NCBI GenBank assembly: GCA_036245525.1
Contig: BTPG01000002.1
Coordinates: forward strand, 120,557,582 to 120,621,581
Direction: 5' to 3'
DNA: 64,000 bases
Source: Semisulcospira habei
Lineage: Eukaryota; Mollusca; Gastropoda; Semisulcospiridae
A program made the position numbers and the translations under genes. The notes below the pieces were generated by a model. It saw only the letters and a program-made list of their open reading frames with translations. It was not told the DNA's origin and did no database searches. Below are positions 23,853 through 64,000 of the stretch, piece after piece. Numbering within the stretch: position 1 is the first letter of the stretch; each line of letters begins with the position of its first letter.

Positions 23853-24051
23853 GGCATATTTCCCCCCCCCCCCCTCCCTCTGACAGGCTAGAGGTGGTTC
23901 ATGCATGGTTGTTTTACCTGTCAAGTCACCACAATATTCCTAATTTAATAAGATTGCAGTGAATGAATGTTGAATGAAAGGGAGACAACTGTCACGTCCG
24001 CGCAAGAGAGACCAAAAACGTGTCAGTATCTAAAGCATTCAAACAGGCGAA
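23853..24051. other. Presumed promoter and 5' UTR of the C5orf22-like gene
   Basis: Contains a C-run (23863-23876) and then about 150 bp of plain sequence before the first ATG. No TATA box stands out; the transcription start cannot be placed. Confidence 0.4.
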
Positions 24052-56647
<32,596 letters not shown>

Positions 56648-56801
56648 AATGTGTACTTATCCGTGATTTTGGACCTTACAGATTTGAGCCATAAGGTCCA
56701 GAATCACAGACCAGCACAAATCTATCAGAGTAGTTTCTAATTTTAAACAGAGCTTTTAAGTTTTTAGTTAGAGATTTTAATTCAATGGTAATTTTAGTTT
56801 T

Positions 56802-56807
56802 AATAAA
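56802..56807 (+). promoter_or_regulatory. Poly(A) signal of the C5orf22-like gene
   Basis: AATAAA 155 bp after the stop, followed by a GT-rich stretch (TTGTGTGTGTGC near 56830). Probable 3' end near 56825-56850. Confidence 0.7.
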
Positions 56808-56911
56808 TGAACCTGCTTTTGTTTCCACATTGTGTGTGTGCATTTGTGTTTTTGTGGTTCTAACTAAAATCATCAAAGAGAAACAAAAACCAAACCATTA
56901 TTTCATACACG

Positions 56912-56921
56912 ACTTTATTTA
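56912..56921 (-). promoter_or_regulatory. Poly(A) signal of NOP9
   Basis: The minus strand reads AATAAATAAAG, about 470 bp after the NOP9 stop. The two genes' signals are about 110 bp apart on opposite strands. Confidence 0.65.
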
Positions 56922-57143
56922 TTAATTGTGGCTTAATTCATCTGAACCAATACAGGTAACACCGAGTCAACATTAGAACGATATACACAATTTTTATCAA
57001 CTTTCTTTCTTTCTCTTCATTCCTGCTGTCCCAAACTTTGTTGGTTATTTTCCTCTCTGGAAAAATTATTTCCAGAGCCCTGCTTACCTTGTGGCTGGGG
57101 CTCATGGCACTCTATACCTCTTGCAAGTTGCAATAAGCCCTTT

Positions 57144-57350
57144 TTAACCCCTTCACCACGAACGAAAAATAAACAGTCCAACTGCAAGGGATGCAGATCC
57201 TCACAAGCCTCAGCAATTGTGGCGGCTCATGAGGATCTATGGTTCTTGCTGACATCACCTTGTATCCATTGTCCTTAGACAACTAAGGCTATTTGAGAAA
57301 CAATCCAGATTTCAGAAACGATCTATGCGCACATGCAATGAAGGGGTTAA
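57144..57350. mobile_element. MITE family A copy in NOP9 3' UTR
   Basis: TTAACCCCTTCACCACG at the left and GCAATGAAGGGGTTAA at the right, with the hairpin core GATCCTCACAAGCC / GGCTCATGAGGATC. It lies between the NOP9 stop (57388) and its poly(A) signal, so it should be transcribed. Confidence 0.85.
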
Positions 57351-57387
57351 TAACACCTTTTTTCTTTCTCACTTAGATGTAAAATCA

Positions 57388-57753
57388 TCAGTGTTTTGTA
57401 TTTTTCTCAGGTTTAGACTTCAACTTCTTGTTTTTCTTCTTCATTTTCTTGGAAACATCCCTTTTCTGATGAGAATTGTTATGTTTAGAATGTTCACTAT
57501 CAGTATCACTCTCCTGTGCTTGCCTTTTGCGGTGAGATGTGCCTTTGGCTGTTTTTTTCTTTTCTTTTCCACCCTCTTTTTCATCTTTTATCTTTTTATG
57601 TTTCTTCGTTTTCTTGTCCTTTTTCATTTTCTTTTGTGGCGTAGAATCATCTGTATTACTGTCACCTTGAGTGATGGGTGGGGTGTCGTTCGCCTGTGGT
57701 TTATTTCTCAAACGCTTGGTGAAAAGTGCAGTCACTTGGTCTTCTTCCTCGTC
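57388..57753 (-). CDS. NOP9: NOP9 last exon, Lys-rich tail
   Basis: Acceptor ATTCAG|GACGAG. Encodes DEEEDQ, TALFTKRLRNKPQ and a Lys/Ser-rich tail (KKMKKDKKTKKHKK, KKMKKKNKKLKSK), stop TGA at 57388-57390. The basic tail is low complexity, as expected for nuclear/nucleolar targeting. Confidence 0.85.
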   Translation of the reverse strand, partial: DEEEDQVTALFTKRLRNKPQANDTPPITQGDSNTDDSTPQKKMKKDKKTKKHKKIKDEKEGGKEKKKTAKGTSHRKRQAQESDTDSEHSKHNNSHQKRDVSKKMKKKNKKLKSKPEKNTKH

Positions 57754-60700
57754 CTGAATGAATGAATAATAAATAAATAAAGATGGTATGAGTACAGAAA
57801 ATGGCTGACAGGTGCAAATGTGTGTAAAAACATGTTCACATCCCGTTACATCCTGAGCCTGATTTTACAACAAACAAAAAAAATTGCTTTTGACCTATGA
57901 AGGCTACATTGCAGATCAGGAGACAGATCAACCATTTTAGTTCAAGGGTGGTGCCAGAATAGCTTGGCACCTCAGGCGCCAAGATATTCTGGCACCAACC
58001 TTGAACTATAATAGTCAAATTAATTTCAAGCAGTAGTGCATCACAATGAAAAGGGTTAAAGCTGCTGTCTGGGGACTTTTCATGAATGGGTCTTGTAGGT
58101 TTGTCTTATCTCTCACACTTCAAATACATGTCCATATCTCAACAGTATTTTTATCTACACTTACACTAGTTACAGAAACTGAGATCAAAATATGACGTAG
58201 GAAAAAAGTCTTAACAAATCTTAATCCCTTGATTGTCGGTGTATGTAAACTATTGTTTCTGAAATCTTTGTTCATTCAATGACCAAAGTGGATAAGACAC
58301 TGCGCTGGCAGTCGTAAGATCCCGGGTTCGAATCCCCTGGTGGGCAGGAATGGGATGTGGACTTTTCCTCATTCCCATCGAGTCAAATTTACGTACAGAC
58401 TCAGCTTACGGTTGCCTGTCTCGCCTTCGTGTGCACAGCACGCATAATCGTCAAGTGTGCACGTTAAAAATCCCATTACCACTAATCGAAAAGAGAAGGC
58501 CCGGTAGGGCCGTTGAAATGTTAACAGAAATATTTCACATGCACCGAAGTTAATCGCCGGGTGGAGGTTTGCACATAAAGTAGCGCTTAACTAGCAGCAG
58601 GCTTTCAAAGCTTCAGCTTCCATCCGTATGGCGGCACCTTGAGCATCTTTTAATTAGATGGATATGTGCGCCTTGGAGATCCCGTACCATACCAACCATA
58701 CCAAAAGCCAAAACCGTCCAGGATACAAATTGGTCTCTGCAAGAGACATACAACCTCATGAGCCCCCTGCAGTTGCGGAGGCTCATAGGATCTATGTCTC
58801 TTGCAGTTGGATTGCCTTCACTTTTTCTCGGCAGTAATGGGGCTAATCCCTTGACTGCCAGTGGTTACAAATTGTGTTTTAGAAATCTTTTTTAACCTAA
58901 CACCAAAGTTACATCCACCCAAGAAACATGCATACAAAGTAGGACTTAAGGAGGCGGAGATCCTCGTGAGCACCCACACATCGTGAGGATCTATGTCTCG
59001 TGCAGCTGGACAGATTTATCTTTTTCTTGGTAGTGAAGGTTGTAGCCAATTATAAAATTTCAAAGACGCAATCCTACATTCTTTTCACACTCTTTGAATC
59101 GGGCACTAAAGGGACACTACTCACTCTTTTGCTGTGACAAGCAGAAAATACTCTTGGGAACTTTGCCCAATATCAACGCAAAAGTACATGTATTTCTCTT
59201 GGACATGAAAGAAAGCAAGAAACCTCAAACTCAATGTGACTTGTATCCTCTTCACCCTTCTTCTTTTTTGTAGGAGTATCTGCAACAGAAAAATGAATTT
59301 TTCTCTAAATTGTATTTTTTTGAAAAATACTTACTGATGAATTACTATTAGGAAACATACACTTAGCTTACCATTTCAGCCAAAATTCCGTTGTGTACCT
59401 ACACGACAAAGGAGGCAACCCAAGGGCGCCGTAGCCAGGTACCCTGAGTAGCCTCCCGTACCTCCCCATCCGGTTGTGTGCCCAGTGGTGTCACGCCAGT
59501 CTGAAGCTTAGCTTATGAGCGGCAAGCGGGGCAGGCGGGAGGGTCCTCCGAGTAATGTCGTCGGTAAGGATTTTTCCAAAAAATACATTTTAGAGAAAAA
59601 TTCATTTGTTTCCTCAAAAACATTACCGATGACATTACTATTAGGAAGAATAGCGAATAGGAGGTGGGTGCCGCCTAGAATCGCACTCCCTGTAAACGGG
59701 CCCACCAGACCCGCCCGCCCCGGGGCACACTCCCGACCATTTCAGCTAAGTTAGATGCAAGGCGCCTTAGTTGCCAGGAGGGAGTGTCGCGCTGCGGCGA
59801 CGGCCCCAGCATAGGGCTAGGGTCGCCCGTGGGCCTGAGAGGTCACTGCGGCAGCATCGGGCGAAGGTAGGCCACGCCCGCCAGCCCACGGCCGCCACAA
59901 GACTTGACGGCGCAGTTGCGGGCAAAGGCGACGCTCGTGGCCAGGGCTCTAACCTCGTGGGCCCTGATCTTCAGCCTCTCAGCGTCCTCCAGGGAGAGGT
60001 CCAGGTAGGCGGACCGGATAACCCCCATGGAGCCAGGAAGATATCGTCTGGCCGTGAAGAGTGGCCTTTTGGGGGACAAGGCAGGAGGCGGGAACGTCCA
60101 CTCCAGACGGGTTAGGATCGGCGCAGGTAAAGCCCTCCCCAGGTCCTGCTGTCTGGTCTCCCTGGGTAGGGGTAACCCCTTCAGCGCCATAAGGCGATCA
60201 CCTGGGGCGCGGGTAAAGGGGACCGGGTCCTGGTCAGGAGCTGCACAGAGCCATCCGTTCTGCACTGTATGCAGGCGAGGGCCAGGAGGAACCAATCTTC
60301 CAGGTCAGGTCTGTGAAGCGAGCCAAGGGGAGCGGTTGAAGCGGTCCGAATTGAGCCACATCAGCAGCCAGGGTAGGTCCCAGCGCGGAATCAGCGAACG
60401 GAGGCAGGCTGCTGGGGGCCGAAGCATGCCATAAAGTCGACGAGGTCCTTGCCAGAGCCCGGGAGTAGGCAGCCCAGGTGGAAACACGTGTCCGCTATCA
60501 TGGCCAGGTAGCTCCTGATGGTGATTGGCGCCATCACGTAAATCCAGAGAATGAAGGTAATCCAAGGCAGGCACGGTAACCCACGGTAAAATTCAATCCA
60601 AGGTACGACCGGTTCACAATCGTACACAGCCGAACGTCCAGTAGGCTTGAACACAACTATTCGTGGTAAGCTAAGCGAACAGACTGGCGTGACGCCACCG

Positions 60701-60939
60701 GGCACGCAACTGGATGGGGAGGTACGGGAGGCTACTCAGGGTACCTGGCTATGGCGCCTTTGGGTCGCCTCCCTTGTGTAGGTACACAACGGAATTTTGG
60801 CTGAAATGGTAAGCTATGTGTACGTTTCCCAATAGTAATGTCATGGGTAATGTTTTTGAGGAAACATATGTTTTATGTGCACCTCTCTTTCCAGTCATAT
60901 ATAAAAATAAGTACCACAATTAATCTTGAGAAAGCCTCC

Positions 60940-60970
<31 letters not shown>

Positions 60971-63345
60971 AAAAAAAAAAAAAACCGAAAAAAAAGAAAA
61001 GAAAAAGTGCTACAGTGGCAATGTCCTGGCCAAATGCTGGGCATGTGTACAGGGAAAACCCAGGCTTGCCACCCAGGGAAAACCCAGGCTTGCCACCCAT
61101 GGTAAGAGAGTACCAAGATACATGTGTTGAATGTGTGACAGGCCTGGAGGCTGAAGCTACAAAATCCTGCTGCCCAAGCCTCTAGTCTCCACATACCTTT
61201 ACCATGCAGAAGCTCTGCCATCATGCGTTTCTGCTTGCTCTGTGCTCCCTGCTGCTCAAGCCACAGTTGTCTGCGCTGCACAAACTGCGTGAGGGCCAGG
61301 TTACGGTGCAGAAAGTGCCCGAAGCGGTCGCCGCGGAGATGAGCCTCACTTTCCACAAGCTCCTCGGCAACGCGCGTGCGCTGCTTGACATTGAGGCTCT
61401 TCCACACACTCTCCAGGCATCGGCTGCCATTCTTCGTGCACGCTACCTCCATAAACAAACCCTGAAAGACAATGCAAGATAAACGGTGAAAGCAGAAATT
61501 GAGAAAATACCGAGAGGTAGGACCGCCTTAGAGAGGTCTAGACAAGACGTTTCTATTTTATGCTACTAGATAGGGTACAAACTGAACATTTGGCAATTTC
61601 CATACAAGATATTTTCAGTTTACATAATGTCTGTCTTTCTGTCATTTAACTTTCATTCGTGCATCTTTGACTGACTAGTGGCAGTCAGCAGAAAGAGACA
61701 TAAATATGACAGCTCAAGAGCAGTGCTAGATTTTTGCGCTTGTTTGTGAATTGGATCATGATATAGAACCTGAAGGCACCAAACTAGTCTGGCATCACCC
61801 TTGAACTATGATGGTTGATCTGTCTCCTGAACTGTAAAGACGTCTTCAGAGGACAACTCTCAGATAGATGTTTGGAAATGATCAGAAGGTAAAAATTGCA
61901 AGTTTTGATGAAAACAGTGGTTTAGTCGCTTTTCTGCCACTGCATACACATTTTCTCAGCAAGAGGCATATGTCTCTCACAGTTGGATCGTGTTCATTTT
62001 TTCTTGGCATTAAATGGGTTGAAAGCCTGGACAAACGTGATATCGCATGTTTGCTTATTTGGGCTTTTAATCCACTATTTCATCAAAACACATACAACCT
62101 GACCTACTTCCGATTCCCACAGATTTTCTATGATGTATACCTTCAGCTTCTTCAAAATGATGTCCTTGTTCTTCTCAATAACAGTGTGGCTAGAAAAGAA
62201 GATGTCAATAACATGGCTGCCTGCAGGGTCGCAACACATCATGCACAGTTCGGCTGGTTTCATGGCTGCAAGAGTTGGTGCCACAAACTTTGGTTTGTCA
62301 AACTGCAGAAGCTGTTGTAGAAGAAGAGAGCCATGCATGTTGACAGGACCTGACAATATTGGCTCCTGAAAAATACAGCCTAAAGTGAAACTTTACAGTG
62401 GCTTGATTAACCCTGTAAGTCCTGATATGCTTTAGGATGAGATAAATTTGACCATGATAGTTCAAGGGTGGTGCCAGAACAGCTTGGCACCCACAGGTGC
62501 CAAGCTGTCCTGACACCACCCTAGAACTATCAAGGTCAATCTATCTCCTGAACTGTAGCCTTCTTAGTACAACTCATTTATTTGAAGAAAAATCATTTAT
62601 CTGAAGAAAAAAAAATCAACATCAGGATGTAATGGGTTAACACCAATGAGAAGTTTTTCTACAGCTAAGCATGTCAGCTCACACATACATGCTCCTGAAA
62701 ATACAGACTGCAGTGAAACTTTTACAGCAGTATAACTGAAACAAAATTTGATACATGTTAACTCTTTGTATGTCGGTAGCGGCAGGGACAAAGACCGCTA
62801 CTGACATGTTAAGGGCTAAAACATCGGCACTTGCACACTCACACAACCTGGATGAAAAAAATTAAACTTGCACTGACAGTAATTTATAAATGATGAAATC
62901 TTGTAAAATTATTAGTGCAAGTGTCTCCTGCAATCTGCTTTTAAAATAATTAAAAAAGCAAAAGTTGCATCTTTATTCCGCAGGTTCACATTGTGGAATT
63001 TTTTTTAAACTAACATATCACAAAGGTAATTAAATGCAACTTGTAAGGGTAATTCATACTGTGATATGAAGGTTTACTGGTACCATCAGATTAAAACTAA
63101 AAAGAAAGACTTGCTCTGCAAGCACAGTTTAGTCACTATACTACTGAAAGGCTTGTCTGAAGCTTTTTTTTTCTTTTTCACGTTGAAATTGTTACTCTTC
63201 CCCATACCTCATACCCCTCAAGTGGTTTGCCAGTTTCTTCATCAATCTTGTAGAAAACCTCATAAGCTGTGAAGGATGCAATCAGTCTGGGGAAAGATGG
63301 TTGCCGCTGATGTGGCTCTTTGCAATGGAAAGCTGCCATCAAGGT
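57388..63345 (-). CDS. NOP9: NOP9, Pumilio-repeat nucleolar protein (3' part)
   Basis: Minus-strand coding exons, in transcript order: 63208-63345, 62141-62365, 61197-61461, 59224-59279, 57388-57753. All GT/AG and phase-consistent, giving 349 residues plus stop; earlier exons lie beyond the window. Blocks match human NOP9: AAFHCKEPHQRQ and AYEVFYKIDEE; MHGSLLLQQLLQF; DPAGSHVIDIFFSS; ACTKNGSRCLESVW; GDRFGHFLHRNLAL and QRRQLWLEQQGAQSKQKR. NOP9 binds pre-rRNA through Pumilio-like repeats and acts in small-subunit ribosome assembly in the nucleolus. The Lys-rich tail is a likely nucleolar signal. Introns hold MITEs, a SINE and a DIRS relic. Confidence 0.9.
57838..58059. mobile_element. MITE family B copy in NOP9 intron
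   Basis: Hairpin TTTAGTTCAAGGGTGGTGCC / GGCACCAACCTTGAACTATAA; the right end AATGAAAAGGGTTAA carries TTAA. The left end near CCCGTTACATCCTGAG is approximate. Confidence 0.75.
58221..58857. mobile_element. MITE family A copy split by a tRNA-derived SINE
   Basis: Starts TTAATCCCTTGATTGTCGG and ends CGGCAGTAATGGGGCTAA. The hairpin core is at 58738-58805. The SINE at 58284-58706 interrupts it, with ACCAAA on both sides; other family copies read ACGACCAAAAGCC at that spot. Confidence 0.78.
58284..58706 (+). mobile_element. tRNA-derived SINE
   Basis: The head has an A-box-like GTGGATAAGACACTG and a B box GGGTTCGAATCCC, spaced as in a tRNA. The body includes GTGCACGTTAAAAATCCCA, a block common in animal tRNA-SINEs, and the end has an ACCATACC repeat. 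About 420 bp; bordered by ACCAAA. Confidence 0.82.
58921..59030. repeat. Decayed MITE family A core
   Basis: GGCGGAGATCCTCGTGAGC pairs poorly with TCGTGAGGATCTATGTCTCGTGC; flanked by GCAGCTGGACAG...TTTTTCTTGGTAGTGAAGG, an eroded family end. Confidence 0.6.
59224..59279 (-). CDS. NOP9: NOP9 56-bp exon
   Basis: Acceptor TGTTGCAG|ATAC, donor TTTGAG|GTTTCT. Encodes TPTKKKKGEEDTSHIEFE, phase 1 in, 0 out. Its inclusion is needed to keep the exons on either side in frame, which supports it despite its size. Confidence 0.78.
59294..60865 (-). mobile_element. Internally deleted DIRS element in NOP9 intron
   Basis: About 1.57 kb. Inverted terminal repeats at 59330-59510 and 60680-60850 share CAAAATTCCGTTGTGTACCT and CTCAGGGTACCTGGC-type blocks in opposite orientation. 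An internal complementary region at 59545-59650 joins copies of both ends (GAGAAAAATTC / GTTTCCTCAAAAAC). Only part of the recombinase remains. It is related to, but diverged from, the copy at 34638. Its 3' end lies 14 bp from the acceptor of the 56-bp exon. Confidence 0.85.
59843..60574 (-). pseudogene. DIRS tyrosine recombinase remnant
   Basis: 60574-60305 encodes GHDSGHVFPPG and SLIPRWDLPWLLMW, like RSLIPRWDLPWVLTW in the DIRS at 42000. 60295-59843 encodes LKIRAHEVRALATSVAF with the H-x-x-R motif; the region of the catalytic Tyr is lost. RT and gag are gone. Confidence 0.8.
60937..60984. repeat. C-run / A-run tract
   Basis: About 23 C followed by about 24 A in the NOP9 intron. Length in an assembly is unreliable at such tracts. 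A duplicated GGGAAAACCCAGGCTTGCCACCC unit lies just after, at 61051-61099. Confidence 0.85.
61197..61461 (-). CDS. NOP9: NOP9 exon, C-terminal Pumilio-like repeats
   Basis: Acceptor TTTCAG|GGTTTG, donor GTAAAG|GTATGT. Encodes MEVACTKNGSRCLESVWKS, RVAEELVESEAHLRGDRFGH and the conserved end EQQGAQSKQKRMMAELL. These are the last two RNA-binding repeats, phase 0 in, 1 out. Confidence 0.92.
61740..62030. mobile_element. Overlapping MITE A/B remnants in NOP9 intron
   Basis: GGCATCACCCTTGAACTATGATGG (family B half) near 61790-61815, and GCAAGAGGCATATGTCTCTCACAGTTGGATC...GGCATTAAATGGGTTG (family A half) near 61960-62025. Ends eroded. Confidence 0.55.
62141..62365 (-). CDS. NOP9: NOP9 exon, central Pumilio-like repeats
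   Basis: Acceptor TTTTTCAG|GAGCC, donor CTGAAG|GTATAC. Encodes MHGSLLLQQLLQFDKPKFV and MCCDPAGSHVIDIFFSSHTV, matching human GSLLLQHLLHF and SPAGSHVLDAILTS. Phase 0 both ends. Confidence 0.93.
62407..62640. mobile_element. MITE family B, complete copy (234 bp)
   Basis: TTAACCCTGTAAGTCCTGATA at the left and ATCAGGATGTAATGGGTTAA at the right; hairpin ATGATAGTTCAAGGGTGGTG / CACCACCCTAGAACTATCA. Best copy for defining the family. Confidence 0.87.
62759..62817. repeat. Short TTAA hairpin
   Basis: TTAACTCTTTGTATGTCGGTAGCGG and CCGCTACTGACATGTTAAGGGCTAA face each other across 12 nt: a miniature element of about 60 bp with the same TTAA-CCCTT style of ends. Confidence 0.65.
63208..63345 (-). CDS. 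NOP9: NOP9 exon, first one inside the window
   Basis: Acceptor ATTTCAG|ACCTTG, donor TATGAG|GTATGG. Encodes LMAAFHCKEPHQRQ and LIASFTAYEVFYKIDEETG, matching human EAFHCAEPSSRQ and MAYEVYYGLTEEEG. Upstream exons are off the window. Confidence 0.92.
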
Positions 63346-63392
63346 CTGAAATGAACAAATTAAAAAGTCAACAACAAAGTTATTTTTTACTG

Positions 63393-63540
63393 TTAACCCC
63401 TTCCATGCCACTGTACCTACATTATTGTTTCTTAAATCATTGTTCACTCAACGACCAAAAGCCAAAACCAACAATCAAGAATAAAAATCTCCGCTACACA
63501 ACATATTCTCATACATGTAGTGCACCTCAGTAAAAAGCAA
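63393..63540. mobile_element. MITE family A fragment
   Basis: TTAACCCCTTCCATGCCACTG then TTGTTCACTCAACGACCAAAAGCCAA, the right-hand part of family A reversed. The hairpin core is missing. Confidence 0.65.
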
Positions 63541-63606
63541 TAGTAGCCAGAATTGTTTTTAACCATTTGGCTGTCAGTAATGCTTTTTTTTGTCCAGTAA
63601 TGCTTT

Positions 63607-63940
63607 TTGTCATATTCCTATAATAATAATGGCTACTTATATAGCGCTTATCCTTAAATAAGCTCTAAGCGCTTTACAAATAAAGAGTGGGAGTGGAGGG
63701 GGTCATAAAACCAGAGAAACAACGGATTCTGCAATACACACACGCACACACACACAGAGGTACATAATGACAAAGAACTGAGCTACATTGGGGTATCGAA
63801 CAGCTGGGTCTTTAGGGCAGATTTAAAGGCAGTGAATGAGGAAGAATGTCTAATGTCTATAGGTAGGGAGTTCCAGACAACAGGTCCAACGTGTGCAAAA
63901 CAACGGTCACCTCGGTTACCGTGCATGTGTGTGTGTGGGG
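63607..63940 (-). pseudogene. CR1/L2-like LINE 3' end
   Basis: The minus strand reads FAHVGPVVWNSLPIDIRHS and FKSALKTQLFDT-like C-terminal sequence, then a structured tail (TAAGCGCTATATAAGTAGCC) and ATTATTAT. The left boundary is near 63615. It lies in a NOP9 intron. Confidence 0.7.
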
Positions 63941-63954
63941 CAAAACATGTATGC

Positions 63955-64000
63955 GAGGGGGGGGGGGGGGGGGGGGGGGGTAGGGTGTGTGTGTGTGTGT
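63955..64000. repeat. G-run and GT microsatellite at window edge
   Basis: About 24 consecutive G then GT repeats running off the end. Confidence 0.9.

Noticed and set aside
58284..58360. Functional tRNA gene
   Set aside because: Good A and B boxes, but no paired acceptor stem, and the sequence continues into a SINE body.

Overview
This is animal genomic DNA, most likely from a mollusc (inferred from the gene architecture and from the mix of CR1, L2, RTE-like and I-type LINEs, DIRS and gypsy elements and TTAA-flanked MITEs; no species marker is visible). Two host genes can be modelled exon by exon and they converge tail to tail. The plus-strand gene (24052-56647, 7 coding exons, 574 aa) is a homologue of human C5orf22 (UPF0489 family). 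The minus-strand gene (57388 to beyond the right edge; last five coding exons seen) is NOP9, a Pumilio-repeat nucleolar RNA-binding protein. Their poly(A) signals lie about 110 bp apart.

Nearly everything else is mobile DNA. Layout: 1-4230 intergenic DNA with TTAA-flanked hairpin MITEs and microsatellites; 4231-11652 a complete, very young Ty3/gypsy retrotransposon (two 837-bp LTRs with one visible difference, intact gag and pol, a tRNA-Ser-like primer site and a slippery-site-plus-hairpin gag/pol junction); 11692-15430 a minus-strand endonuclease/RT LINE; 15430-20190 SINEs, a LINE relic, MITEs and microsatellites; 20194-23852 a MITE split by a CR1 LINE; 24052-31232 exons 1-5 of the C5orf22-like gene.

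Intron 5 of that gene (31233-55257, 24 kb) is a Russian doll. A decayed minus-strand gypsy element (31289 to about 55160) holds a minus-strand RTE-like LINE (33057-53647, 12-bp target duplication). That LINE holds a plus-strand copy of the same LINE family (33476-49968, 13-bp duplication). The inner LINE holds a DIRS tyrosine-recombinase retrotransposon (34638-43160), an L2-like LINE (43221-46922) and an I-type LINE (46961-48553). The DIRS holds a hAT-like transposon (38992-41513) and a 190-bp MITE, and the hAT holds two SINEs. Most levels are supported by target-site duplications and by the interrupted sequence resuming on the far side. Without these insertions the intron would be roughly 150-160 bp.

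The right end (57388-64000) is NOP9 with MITEs, a tRNA-derived SINE, and a second, internally deleted DIRS element (59294-60865) that ends about 14 bp from a splice acceptor. No CRISPR array, functional tRNA or rRNA gene was recognised.
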